Positions 8,160 through 16,156 of a DNA stretch of 64,000 bases are shown in pieces. A program made the translations under genes and the position numbers. The notes beneath the pieces are model-generated. The model did no database searches and was not told the DNA's origin. It saw only the letters and a list, made by a program, of their open reading frames with translations. This stretch comes from Pseudoramibacter fermentans (GTDB lineage: Bacteria; Bacillota; Clostridia; Eubacteriales; Eubacteriaceae), in contig VOGB01000004.1 of the NCBI GenBank assembly GCA_009493725.1, forward strand, positions 62,001 to 126,000. The letters run 5' to 3'. The stretch's first letter is position 1; each line of letters opens with the position of its first letter.

Positions 8160-8636
8160 TCAACGATGCTGTCGGTGTTTTCGAAGAATTTTTTTCCCTT
8201 TCTTTTTTCTGAGCACGCTCATGTAGAGGAAATAAACCTCGACGAGAAAATTGAACCACATCACAAGGCCGCAGCCGACGCGGACGGACAAGACGTCGCT
8301 GCGCGAACAGGCGACAGCGGTCAGAAAAACCAGAACGGCGGCGAGGATATTACCGGTCCACAGCCCTGTCGACGGAGGGGAGAGGGTCAGGCGCCGCCGG
8401 TGCCGTTTCAAAAAGGGCCGCCTGGCCATCTGGACTGTCATGGCGATGGCGATCACCCAAAAGACGACGTAAATCCATTCGCCGACGGTGGTAGACGGCA
8501 GATTGGTGACCATGGTCCCCCAGAGGGCGCGGTACGAGATGGCATGGCCCAGAAAGAGAAAATGGCGGATCAGGTTGATCAGCATCAGCAGCACGCTGAT
8601 CAGCCCGGCCAGTTTTTGTCGCTTTTCAATTTTCAT
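8160..8636 (-). CDS. Hypothetical four-helix membrane protein
   Basis: About 158 residues with four hydrophobic segments and very basic cytoplasmic stretches (RRPFLKRHRRR in the middle, RKKKGKKILRKHRQHR at the end). I do not recognise the family. The start at 8636 is chosen because GGAGG is 5 bases upstream. It lies between the DhaM and PAP2 genes on the same strand but is separated from both by enough sequence to be transcribed alone. Confidence 0.6.
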   Translation of the reverse strand: MKIEKRQKLAGLISVLLMLINLIRHFLFLGHAISYRALWGTMVTNLPSTTVGEWIYVVFWVIAIAMTVQMARRPFLKRHRRRLTLSPPSTGLWTGNILAAVLVFLTAVACSRSDVLSVRVGCGLVMWFNFLVEVYFLYMSVLRKKKGKKILRKHRQHR

Positions 8637-8684
8637 AACGGCCTCCAAAAAAAGTGAACCGGTTAAAGATTTAAATGCATGCAG

Positions 8685-9245
8685 TCAGCGCAGGTTGATT
8701 TTGCGGCCTGTATCCGGCTGGGCGTTTGAGCGGGCGAAAAAGCGGCAGATGATCGCCGCGATCACGATGCCGATGCCTGCGCCGGCGAGCACGTCTGTCG
8801 GGTAGTGGACGAATAAATAAAGCCGGGAGAAGCCGACCAGCCCCGCGAGGACCAGCACCCACGTGCACCATCCGGGGTGAGTCTTCTTGAAGCAGAGGAA
8901 GAACGCCCACGCGGTCGCAAACGCCGCGGCGGTGTGCCCCGAGGGGAAAGACGTCCCGCTGGGGTGGGGGACGATCGTCGTGAAGTGGGCTGCGGTGTAG
9001 GGCCGTGTCCGCCCGACCAGGGGTTTGATGCCGAGGTTGACGATAAGGGACGTGAGGGCCAGCGCCAATGCGATTTGGATGCCGGCTCTTCGCGTTTTCG
9101 GATAGAGGATCAGCACCACACAGAGGGCGATCCAGACGCGCCCGCCGTTGGCGAGCAGGGTGAGCCCTTTAAAAAAGGTGTCGAGGGCGGGGCAGGACAG
9201 CGCGCGGTGGATGGCCCAGAGGAAGTTGAGTTCGACCGCGGTCAT
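8685..9245 (-). CDS. PAP2-family membrane phosphatase
   Basis: A 186-residue membrane phosphatase acting on lipid phosphates such as undecaprenyl-diphosphate or phosphatidate, with the active site facing outward. All three motifs are present: KPLVGRTRP, FPSGHT, and SRLYLFVHYPTD with its catalytic His. About five or six transmembrane helices are visible. The ATG overlaps the end of ung by 4 bases, so it is translated with the glycosylase. Whether the substrate is C55-PP or phosphatidylglycerol-phosphate cannot be told from sequence. Confidence 0.85.
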   Translation of the reverse strand: MTAVELNFLWAIHRALSCPALDTFFKGLTLLANGGRVWIALCVVLILYPKTRRAGIQIALALALTSLIVNLGIKPLVGRTRPYTAAHFTTIVPHPSGTSFPSGHTAAAFATAWAFFLCFKKTHPGWCTWVLVLAGLVGFSRLYLFVHYPTDVLAGAGIGIVIAAIICRFFARSNAQPDTGRKINLR

Positions 9246-10000
9246 GACGACTGTGCCTCCGCTTTTTTCCCGAAGAGACCGGGATGGTGGGCGCGCAGGT
9301 ATTCCGCGGCGGCCTTGGTGTTCTCAATCGGCGGAATTTCCCAATTGACCGGCTCGAGCCCCACCTGAGTTAGAAAGGCGTTGGTCCTGGAGAAAGGGCG
9401 GCTGCCGAAAAAGCCACGGTTTGCAGAGAGCGGGCTCGGGTGGGACGATTTGATAATCATGTGCTGGGGGTTGGTGATCATCGGGATCTTCGACTGGGCG
9501 AAGGCGCCCCAGAGGATGAAGACCACCGGCTTTTCCCGAGCGTTGAGCATCTCGATGACGTGGTCGGTGAAAATTTCCCAGCCCTTGCCGCGGTGGGAAG
9601 CCGGCTGACCGGCCCGGACCGTCAGCACCGAGTTGAGCAGCAGCACACCTTCCTTCGTCCAGTTCACGAGACAGCCGTGGTTGGGAATCGGGCAGCCCAA
9701 ATCGTCGTGAAGCTCCTTGTAGATGTTTCTCAGCGACGGCGGAATGGCTACGTCGGGCTGAACGGAAAAACAGAGCCCGTGGGCCTGATGCGGTCCGTGG
9801 TACGGGTCCTGCCCGATGATGCACACCTTGGTGTCCGCAAACGCCGTGTAGTGGAAGGCGTTAAAAATGTCGTAAGGGTTGGGATAAATCCGCCGGGTTT
9901 TGTATTCGTGGATCAGAAACTGCCGCAGATTTTGGTAATAATCCTGGGCAAATTCGTGCTTCAGCGGTTTTTCCCAATCGTTTTGGAAGAAAATACTCAC
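9242..10000 (-). CDS. ung: Uracil-DNA glycosylase (family 1)
   Basis: Removes uracil from DNA as the first step of base excision repair. The 252-residue protein has the family 1 water-activating loop GQDPYHGP (catalytic Asp65) and the DNA-intercalating HPSPLSANRGFFGS loop near residue 187. It starts with GTG at 10000, preceded by AAGGAG at a 6-base spacing. The C-terminal 30 residues extend slightly past the usual family length of about 225. It is the first gene of a two-gene unit with the PAP2 phosphatase. Confidence 0.95.
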   Translation of the reverse strand: MSIFFQNDWEKPLKHEFAQDYYQNLRQFLIHEYKTRRIYPNPYDIFNAFHYTAFADTKVCIIGQDPYHGPHQAHGLCFSVQPDVAIPPSLRNIYKELHDDLGCPIPNHGCLVNWTKEGVLLLNSVLTVRAGQPASHRGKGWEIFTDHVIEMLNAREKPVVFILWGAFAQSKIPMITNPQHMIIKSSHPSPLSANRGFFGSRPFSRTNAFLTQVGLEPVNWEIPPIENTKAAAEYLRAHHPGLFGKKAEAQSS

Positions 10001-10104
10001 GATAATCTCCTTAGGTTAATAAATGATATAACTTAATCTTATTATAAAGGATACGGGGCTGAAAAGAAAGTGTAAAGGGTGGGTGAACGGCCTCAAAAGA
10101 ATTC

Positions 10105-10132
10105 TTGTAATCTTTTTTTAAAATGCTATAAT
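10105..10132 (+). promoter_or_regulatory. Promoter of ispE
   Basis: TTGTAA and TATAAT are 16 bases apart, with a TG dinucleotide (10124-10125) giving an extended -10. Confidence 0.75.
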
Positions 10133-10168
10133 TGTATACAGTATTATTCAGAAAAGGTTGAAAAGCGT

Positions 10169-11011
10169 ATGATTCGAGAACAAGCGCCAGCAAAAATCAA
10201 TATGTCTCTGCACATCACAGGCCGCCGAGAGGACGGCTACCATTTGATGCACATGGTCAACGTCTCAGCGAAGACGCTGGCCGACACACTGACTTTTGAG
10301 GCGGCGCCGGCGCTGACTCTTGCCTGCGCCGATCCGAACGTGCCCACAGGGCCTGACAATTTGATCGTCAAGACCGCCAGACTGATGCAGCATACCTGCG
10401 GCGTGGGCGCTGGCGTGGCGATTCAGCTGTCTAAGCATATCCCGATGCAGGCGGGATTGGCCGGCGGCTCGGCCGACGCCGCGGCGGTCATCCGCGGGCT
10501 CAACCAATTGTGGCATTTGTCCTTGAGTCTGGACGAGATGATCCAGATCGCCGTCAAAATCGGCGCGGACGTGCCCTATTGTCTGGTCAACACACCGGCC
10601 GTGGTCACGGGCATCGGCGAACAGATCGCGCCGATCGCTTCGTTTCCGTCCTTTGGCGTCCTCGGCGTCAAGCCGCCGATTCCTGTGGCGACGCCTGCGG
10701 CCTTTGCAGCGATGGACCGCGTCCAGCAGCACGTGCCCTTTGACGACCGCGCGCTGCTCGCGGCGATTGCGTCCGGTGATTTTGGGGCTATGGCGGATGA
10801 GTGCGCCAACGATTTCGAAAAGGTCGTTTTCAAAAAATACCCAGAGGTGGTGGCCATCGGGGAAAAGATGCGGAGCGCCGGCGCCTGGATGGCCAGAATG
10901 AGCGGCAGTGGATCGACGATGATCGGCTACTTTAAAACTGCCGAGGCTGCCCGTCAGGCCGCACCCGCTTTTGAAACCGGTCAGAATATTGTATTTACCG
11001 CTGGAATTTGA
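10169..11011 (+). CDS. ispE: 4-diphosphocytidyl-2-C-methyl-D-erythritol kinase
   Basis: GHMP kinase of the non-mevalonate isoprenoid pathway, phosphorylating the 2-hydroxyl of CDP-methylerythritol. The 280-residue protein shows APAKINMSLHITGRREDGYH at the start, the ATP-binding loop PMQAGLAGGSADAAAVI near residue 95, and the late MARMSGSGSTMIGYF motif. The ATG at 10169 is preferred over an upstream in-frame ATG at 10079, which lies before the -10 element. A GntR regulator gene follows 28 bases downstream. Confidence 0.93.
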   Translation: MIREQAPAKINMSLHITGRREDGYHLMHMVNVSAKTLADTLTFEAAPALTLACADPNVPTGPDNLIVKTARLMQHTCGVGAGVAIQLSKHIPMQAGLAGGSADAAAVIRGLNQLWHLSLSLDEMIQIAVKIGADVPYCLVNTPAVVTGIGEQIAPIASFPSFGVLGVKPPIPVATPAAFAAMDRVQQHVPFDDRALLAAIASGDFGAMADECANDFEKVVFKKYPEVVAIGEKMRSAGAWMARMSGSGSTMIGYFKTAEAARQAAPAFETGQNIVFTAGI

Positions 11012-11039
11012 ATGTTAAAGAGAAGAAAATAAGGCAGAT

Positions 11040-11750
11040 ATGGAAGCAACATCAAAAAAACATACGACACTTAAAATGGATACAAATTCCTGCAAACCGC
11101 TGCGGGAAGTGGTCTTCGAAACGATCCGCAGCGCGATCGTTCACGGTGATTTAAAACCCGGGGAACGGCTGATGGAAGTCAAGCTCGCCAATGAGCTCGG
11201 CGTCTCCCGGACACCGGTGCGGGAATCGATTCGAAAGCTGGAGCTCGAAGGACTGGTCAAGATGGTCCCGCGCAAGGGCGCTTACGTCACGCCGATGTCG
11301 ATCACGGACTTACGGGAGATGATGGAAATCCGCGGCGCCCTCGAAGCGCTTGTGGCTGAGCTCGCCGCGCAGCGGGCCACCGAGGCGGATCTCGACAAGA
11401 TGAAGCGCAGCAACCAGAAATTCGAGGACTGCGTCGAAAAAAATGACGGTCCTGGCATCATCGACAACGATATTTTGTTCCACGAGGCCTTTTACCAGTC
11501 CTCGGGCAATACGCGCCTTCAAAATATGATTCACACCCTCCGCGAGCAGATGCTGCGTTTCCGCGTCGAATACGTCAGACGGATCGCGATGAAAAAGCCG
11601 CTGCCGGGTCAGCATAACGAAATCATCGCGGGCATCGAAAATCACGACTCCGAACGGGCGGGCCGCGCGGCGCTGCGCCACATCAAGCTGACAGAAGACG
11701 ATATGCTCGTGCTCCTGGCCGACGACGAAGCCTTTGAAAATGATCAATAA
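11040..11750 (+). CDS. GntR-family regulator with FCD ligand domain
   Basis: A 236-residue DNA-binding regulator. Residues about 18-85 form the winged helix (LREVVFETIRSAIVHGDLKPGERLMEVKLANELGVSRTPVRES as separate blocks), and residues about 95-225 form the all-helical FCD domain, which usually binds an organic acid at a metal site. The Asp and His positions expected there (DNDILFHEAF and the late HNEI) are present. It follows ispE closely and ends before a terminator, so the pair probably share a transcript. The target genes are unknown. The ribosome binding site is weak, and an in-frame ATG at 11076 is an alternative start. Confidence 0.85.
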   Translation: MEATSKKHTTLKMDTNSCKPLREVVFETIRSAIVHGDLKPGERLMEVKLANELGVSRTPVRESIRKLELEGLVKMVPRKGAYVTPMSITDLREMMEIRGALEALVAELAAQRATEADLDKMKRSNQKFEDCVEKNDGPGIIDNDILFHEAFYQSSGNTRLQNMIHTLREQMLRFRVEYVRRIAMKKPLPGQHNEIIAGIENHDSERAGRAALRHIKLTEDDMLVLLADDEAFENDQ

Positions 11751-11797
11751 AAAAACGTCCCATTTGGTTTGGTTAAAATCAAATGAGACGCTTTTCT
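11751..11797 (+). terminator. Intrinsic terminator after ispE-gntR
   Basis: A long imperfect stem (CGTCCCATTTGGTTT against AAATCAAATGAGACG) is followed by a T-rich run interrupted by one C. It can also serve the convergent minus-strand gene. Confidence 0.75.
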
Positions 11798-11827
11798 TTT
11801 TGTGATTTTTTCTTACAAGGCCTTCAC

Positions 11828-12844
11828 TTAAAAACCTTTTAAAAGGGACGGGTGTTTGAGGAAGATGATGTCGAAATGGGTCATCGTCTGGTCGCGGTCT
11901 AAATCGAGGTCGGTCAGGTAAGACCGGTTGCCGTAGACAGCGTGGACGCCTTCCCGCGTCAGGGTGTCAGGATCGTCGAGGGCGGCGGCGATGAAATCCG
12001 CGTCGGCCTTCGACCGTTCGACCGCTTCGTTAAAGAGGTCGGTGTAGGACGCCGTCGAGGTTTCGCCGGTGACCGGATGCTGCCAGGCGTGGTGGTCCAT
12101 GTTCAAGACGACGGGCTCGTTGGTGTAGGGCGGGTAGAATTCCCGGCTGACGAGCAGCTCCTGATGCGCCAGCTTTTCGATGTGACGCAGGACGTTGCGC
12201 TTGCGGTTTGTCGGGTCGCTGGTCATGCCGGCGACGGCGTGGGCCGCCTTGACCGCCCGCATAAAATCAAAGGTGTCGAGGGGCTTGTCGAAAACGACGG
12301 TGAAGATGTTTTCCATTAAGCGGCCGATAATTTTGGCTTCCTCATTGGAAATGCGGAACAGCCGCTTGAAGTTGAAGTCCGTCGCAAGCTCGCCCCGTTC
12401 GTACTGCAGATAGGCCGTGTCCAGAAGCACCTCGTAGTAGGTGTGGATGTAGGCGAAGACCCGCGTGGCCTTGTCGTGCTGGTACTGGCCGGTGTGGTAA
12501 TAAATAAACGGGTGGGTTTTGCCGTCGAGCTCGTGATGAACCGAGAAGCCCATCAAATAAGCGAGGCAGGTGTCCCGTTCAAAGGGATCCTGAAGCTTCA
12601 GGGTGTAAAATAAACCCTGATGGAAAAAGGCGTCGACGTCGTGGCTGTGAATCAAACTGCCGTATTTCATATGGGAAGGGTGCCCCGGGGAGGGGATCAG
12701 ATCAAAAAAGAAGAAATCCGGCCCTTCCGCGCCGAGGTAAAAGGCGTCGGGATGGGAATCGACTGCGATCCCGAGGGGCGACTGGGCATCGAGCTCGTGC
12801 GCGAGATGCTGCGCGCAGTAATAATGGGTTAATTTTTCAGACAT
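11828..12844 (-). CDS. Zinc-dependent phospholipase C family protein
   Basis: A 338-residue protein of the zinc-dependent phospholipase C/S1-P1 nuclease-like fold. The N-terminal HYYCAQHL, GAEGPDFFFFDLIP with His and Asp, the HSHDVDAFF segment and GFSVHHELDGKTHPF supply the His/Asp ligands typical of the three-metal site. It has no signal peptide, unlike secreted alpha-toxins, so it is probably cytoplasmic, as are many small clostridial members annotated this way. The substrate is unknown. It is monocistronic, with AAAGGA upstream of the ATG. Confidence 0.75.
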   Translation of the reverse strand: MSEKLTHYYCAQHLAHELDAQSPLGIAVDSHPDAFYLGAEGPDFFFFDLIPSPGHPSHMKYGSLIHSHDVDAFFHQGLFYTLKLQDPFERDTCLAYLMGFSVHHELDGKTHPFIYYHTGQYQHDKATRVFAYIHTYYEVLLDTAYLQYERGELATDFNFKRLFRISNEEAKIIGRLMENIFTVVFDKPLDTFDFMRAVKAAHAVAGMTSDPTNRKRNVLRHIEKLAHQELLVSREFYPPYTNEPVVLNMDHHAWQHPVTGETSTASYTDLFNEAVERSKADADFIAAALDDPDTLTREGVHAVYGNRSYLTDLDLDRDQTMTHFDIIFLKHPSLLKGF

Positions 12845-12945
12845 TTTGAGGTTCCTTTCTCAAAAATTGGATATTGCAATTATTTAAATAATATACTACC
12901 ATAGAATACTTTGAAAAATATAAAAATCAGAAAAGGCGGAACAAC

Positions 12946-14337
12946 ATGTATTTAAAAGGCATTGCATTTTTTCCACGGTTTAAAAATTCGGATATCGCAG
13001 AATTGGCAGACACCCATCCAGAGTGGGATCGGGCCGTCCGCGATTTGGCGCTGAGCGTCGCCAAGACGGCGCCGAAGACGATCGTCTACCTCAGCCAGGG
13101 CGAACCGAGCTTCACCGACGCACTGGCGGTGCTCTACCAGCCGGGGCTGATGGGCAAGTGCGGCGACCGCTGGCTTCAGATGACGGGCGACCTCAATCTG
13201 ATGAACGATTTCCACGACCGGCTCAACGAGTCGGGCGTCGACGCGGTGTTTATCAACGATACTGAGGCCGAACGCTACGACATCACGCCGGTGATTCCCC
13301 AGCCCCTCAACGCGGCGGTGACGGCAATTGACCGGGTCTATCCCGATCACGAAAGCGTGGTGGTCAATGTCGGCGGCGTCGACCATACGACGCTGTACCG
13401 AGCCGGGCGGATTCTGCGCCAGGCCATCGAGTCGGGCGACCGGGATGTGATGATCGCTGTGGCGGCTGACCAGCGGCAGGCCGGCGGATTTTTAGAGGCG
13501 CTCGAAGGTCAAGACACAGCTGGTCTGATGGCCCTTTTGGAAAAGCCGGCGGAAAGCGGTGATTTGGCTGCGGATATCATGGCCGCTGGCGCGACCGACG
13601 GCATTTACACGAGGTGGCACGATTTGGGAAAAGAAGGGCTGACCGGTGTCGGCCGCCTCGATTACGATTTAGACCGGGACGACCCGACCTACGAAAGTCT
13701 GCTCGCACAGATCGATCGGAAACGCACGGCGGCGCACCGAAAGGTACTCAGCGGCGCGGATCCCTACGTCGGACTTGCAATGGCCGCTGTCGAAAAATGG
13801 GTTCGGGAAAACGCCCAGCTCGATTCGGAGCTTTTCCTCGAAAAATACAAAACAGATTATCCCGACGACGTGGCGCGGATGATCGATTCGGTCGAGGCGT
13901 CAGGTGTCTTTGTCACACTCTACAAGAGCGGTGAGGTTCGAGGCTGGGCCGGTGGCTTTCGGCCGACCGCGCCGGATATTTCCCGGGAAATTGTGAAAAC
14001 GGCGATCGCGGCAGCGTCCGAAGATCCGCGGTTTCTGCAGATCGAAACGGAAGAGCTCAATCAAATCACGGCGAAAGTCGACATCGTGATGAACGTCGAG
14101 GATGTGTGGGCGCTCTCTGAAATCGATCCGAAAAAAGAAGGCGTCGTAGTCGAAAAGGGCCTCAGGGCCAGCTTTGTCATGCCGGACGTGAGCTTTGCAT
14201 CGGCGGAACAGGCCGTGGCCAAGGCCAAGGAAAGGGCCGGCATCCCGGCGGATGAGCCCGACGACGAGCGGGAGTTCGGCGGCGACAAATTGTTCATCCG
14301 CAAATTTACCGTCGAGACCCACGCGCTGGACGCGTAA
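12946..14337 (+). CDS. Memo-like/AMMECR1 fusion protein (AmmeMemoRadiSam type), degenerate
   Basis: A 463-residue two-domain protein. Residues about 1-255 resemble the Memo/extradiol-dioxygenase-like domain, and residues about 270-460 are an AMMECR1 domain. Anaerobes often carry this pair with a radical SAM protein of unknown function. Two oddities are visible. The N-terminal PHPP and SPHG blocks, which supply metal-binding His in relatives, read FPRF and LSQG here. The hallmark LRGCIG of AMMECR1 reads VRGWAG, so its conserved Cys is Trp. The radical SAM partner gene is not adjacent. The protein may have a binding rather than catalytic role. Confidence 0.75.
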   Translation: MYLKGIAFFPRFKNSDIAELADTHPEWDRAVRDLALSVAKTAPKTIVYLSQGEPSFTDALAVLYQPGLMGKCGDRWLQMTGDLNLMNDFHDRLNESGVDAVFINDTEAERYDITPVIPQPLNAAVTAIDRVYPDHESVVVNVGGVDHTTLYRAGRILRQAIESGDRDVMIAVAADQRQAGGFLEALEGQDTAGLMALLEKPAESGDLAADIMAAGATDGIYTRWHDLGKEGLTGVGRLDYDLDRDDPTYESLLAQIDRKRTAAHRKVLSGADPYVGLAMAAVEKWVRENAQLDSELFLEKYKTDYPDDVARMIDSVEASGVFVTLYKSGEVRGWAGGFRPTAPDISREIVKTAIAAASEDPRFLQIETEELNQITAKVDIVMNVEDVWALSEIDPKKEGVVVEKGLRASFVMPDVSFASAEQAVAKAKERAGIPADEPDDEREFGGDKLFIRKFTVETHALDA

Positions 14338-14353
14338 AGTAAATCATTGCGTA

Positions 14354-14384
14354 CAAAAAAACGCCGGGCATTACTGCCAGGCGT
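14354..14384 (-). terminator. Terminator overlapping the end of the M50-like gene
   Basis: Read on the minus strand, ACGCCTGGC and GCCCGGCGT form a stem with a 6-base loop, followed by seven T residues. The stem begins inside the last codons of the gene and includes its TAA. Confidence 0.85.
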
Positions 14385-15003
14385 GAATCAATACGAAGTG
14401 CAGGCCGTCAATTAAATCGACGCGCCAAAAGGCAAAAATAATAAACAAAATCATTAAGCACACCGGTAGGCCATTGAGCGCCACTCGGATGTCCTGCCCG
14501 CTTAAATCCATGTGCAGGAAAATGCTGAGGGCCAGGTAGCCGACGAGGACGCGGAGCCCGATCATGGTGCAGACCGGCCAGAGGTAGCGGCCGATCAAGT
14601 AGAGGGTGACGATGCCGAGGAGCACCGGCGCGATGGAAGACAGCGTCAGCTGCAGGGACTGGCGGACGCGTCCGCCCCGGGGCAGAAAATTGACGGAGCC
14701 GAGGGCGCCGGATGTGGGCTTCAGCGTGATGCGCTGGATCTTGGCGCCGAGCACCCAGGCCAACAGCGCGTGGGCCAGCTCGTGGTGGACGACGCCAGGG
14801 TAAGTCAGGTAATTGGCGAAAATCAACGCGGCGGTGGGTCGGACGATCAGGCTCAAGAGCCAGATTAACGTCTGGCAGATGAGCCGGATCCCGAGCCCGA
14901 GCACCGCGATAAAGAGCGGCACCAGCAGCGTGTTGATCAGCGCCGCCTGCCACCACGGCCCGGAGGCGGCGGTCAGGTGATAAAAGGCGATCAGTTGGTT
15001 CAT
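14371..15003 (-). CDS. M50-like membrane protein with HELAH motif
   Basis: A 210-residue membrane protein with about five hydrophobic segments. VVHHELAHALLAWVLGAKI in the second or third helix carries the zinc-protease HExxH motif, as in M50 and related intramembrane metalloprotease folds. A second conserved NPDG- or DxxxD-type metal ligand is not obvious, so activity is uncertain. The start lies 4 bases beyond the stop of the upstream EamA transporter gene, suggesting translational coupling. Confidence 0.6.
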   Translation of the reverse strand: MNQLIAFYHLTAASGPWWQAALINTLLVPLFIAVLGLGIRLICQTLIWLLSLIVRPTAALIFANYLTYPGVVHHELAHALLAWVLGAKIQRITLKPTSGALGSVNFLPRGGRVRQSLQLTLSSIAPVLLGIVTLYLIGRYLWPVCTMIGLRVLVGYLALSIFLHMDLSGQDIRVALNGLPVCLMILFIIFAFWRVDLIDGLHFVLIHAWQ

Positions 15004-15007
15004 GACG

Positions 15008-15898
15008 TTAAGCCTTTTTTAAATGCAGGTTGTAATACCATTTGAACAGCGCCGTGCCGATGATGAAGGCGTAGCCGACGAAGCTCCAGACGTCGGGGAT
15101 TTCGCCAAAGAAGAACAGCCCCCACATCGTCGCGAACAGCACCTGGGTGTAGTCAAAGACAGAAATTTCCATCGCCGGCGCGTGGGTATAGGCCGCAGTG
15201 ACTGTGAGCTGCCCGCCGGCCGCCGCCGTCCCGCCGACAATCAGGCAGAGAAACTGACGGATCGTCATCGGCACGAAATGAAGGATCGTGAAGGGCAGGC
15301 ACAGCAGCACCGAGAACAGCGAGAAGGCGAAGACGATCACCGGGCCCCGTTCGCCCTGAAGGCCGAGCTTGCGCACAAAGGCGTAAGCGGTGCCGGCGCC
15401 GAGACCGCCGAGCAGGCCCATAAAGGCCGGGAAGCTCGCCGCGAAGCCGGCGGAGGGTTTGATGACGAAGACAGCGCCGACGAAGGCGAGGATGACGCAG
15501 AGCACTTCGATGTGGTTGGGCTTTTCCCCGATGATGAAGGCCGAGACGATCATCGCGAAGAACGGCGCCATTTTATTGAGGATGTTGGCGTCCGCCAGGC
15601 CAAGGCGGTCGATGGCGTAGAAATTGCAGAGCAGTCCCAGCGTCCCGCAGAGCGCGCGCATGAGCAGGCCGAACCCGCTGCCCTTCTTTACCCGGAAACC
15701 TTCCTCGGTTCTGGCCAGCATGATCGTCGCGACGATGAGGGCGACGAGATTTCTAAACAGCGCTTTTTCGAAGGTCGGGAGATGGCCGGCCTGCTTGATG
15801 AACAGGCTCATCAGCGAAAAACAGAAAGCCGAACAGACGATGAAAAAGATGCCCAAGGCATGATCGTTGTGGCGGTATTTTGCAAATAATGTTTTCAA
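15008..15898 (-). CDS. EamA/DMT-family transporter
   Basis: A 296-residue inner-membrane transporter with ten predicted helices arranged as two EamA repeats of five (about residues 17-145 and 165-292). Typical features are FCFSLMSLFIKQAG in helix 1, FRNLVALIVA, and the C-terminal GEIPDVWSFVGYAFIIG. Substrates of this superfamily vary (metabolites, amino acids, nucleotide sugars) and cannot be assigned here. The start is TTG at 15898 with a weak AGAAG site; the next in-frame Met is too far into the first helix to be preferred. Confidence 0.8.
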   Translation of the reverse strand: MKTLFAKYRHNDHALGIFFIVCSAFCFSLMSLFIKQAGHLPTFEKALFRNLVALIVATIMLARTEEGFRVKKGSGFGLLMRALCGTLGLLCNFYAIDRLGLADANILNKMAPFFAMIVSAFIIGEKPNHIEVLCVILAFVGAVFVIKPSAGFAASFPAFMGLLGGLGAGTAYAFVRKLGLQGERGPVIVFAFSLFSVLLCLPFTILHFVPMTIRQFLCLIVGGTAAAGGQLTVTAAYTHAPAMEISVFDYTQVLFATMWGLFFFGEIPDVWSFVGYAFIIGTALFKWYYNLHLKKA

Positions 15899-16070
15899 AA
15901 TTTACATCTTCTTTCAAAATTGTATTTTTTTCAAAATCTGTTTTGATATTGTATCAGATTAACAGAAAATTACAATACGGTTAAGCGTAAATGAAGTGAA
16001 CCCTAACAAAATTTAAAATTAAGGTCGTCTGTAATGGTTTAAATCTCCTGAAGAATCGGCTCTCAATTTG

Positions 16071-16099
16071 TTGACGTTCGTGTCTATTAAGGGTAAAAT
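16071..16099 (+). promoter_or_regulatory. Promoter of rny
   Basis: TTGACG and TAAAAT are 17 bases apart, about 58 bases before the rny start codon. The remainder of the 15899-16156 gap shows no other gene. Confidence 0.7.
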
Positions 16100-16156
16100 A
16101 AAAAAGATAAATGTCTAAAAATCTTTACAAAAAATTCAAAACAGGAGGTGAAAAAG

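Noticed and set aside
15023..15889. Plus-strand frame opposite the EamA transporter
   Set aside because: Highly charged, no family resemblance, no start signal; the minus strand encodes a clear ten-helix transporter.
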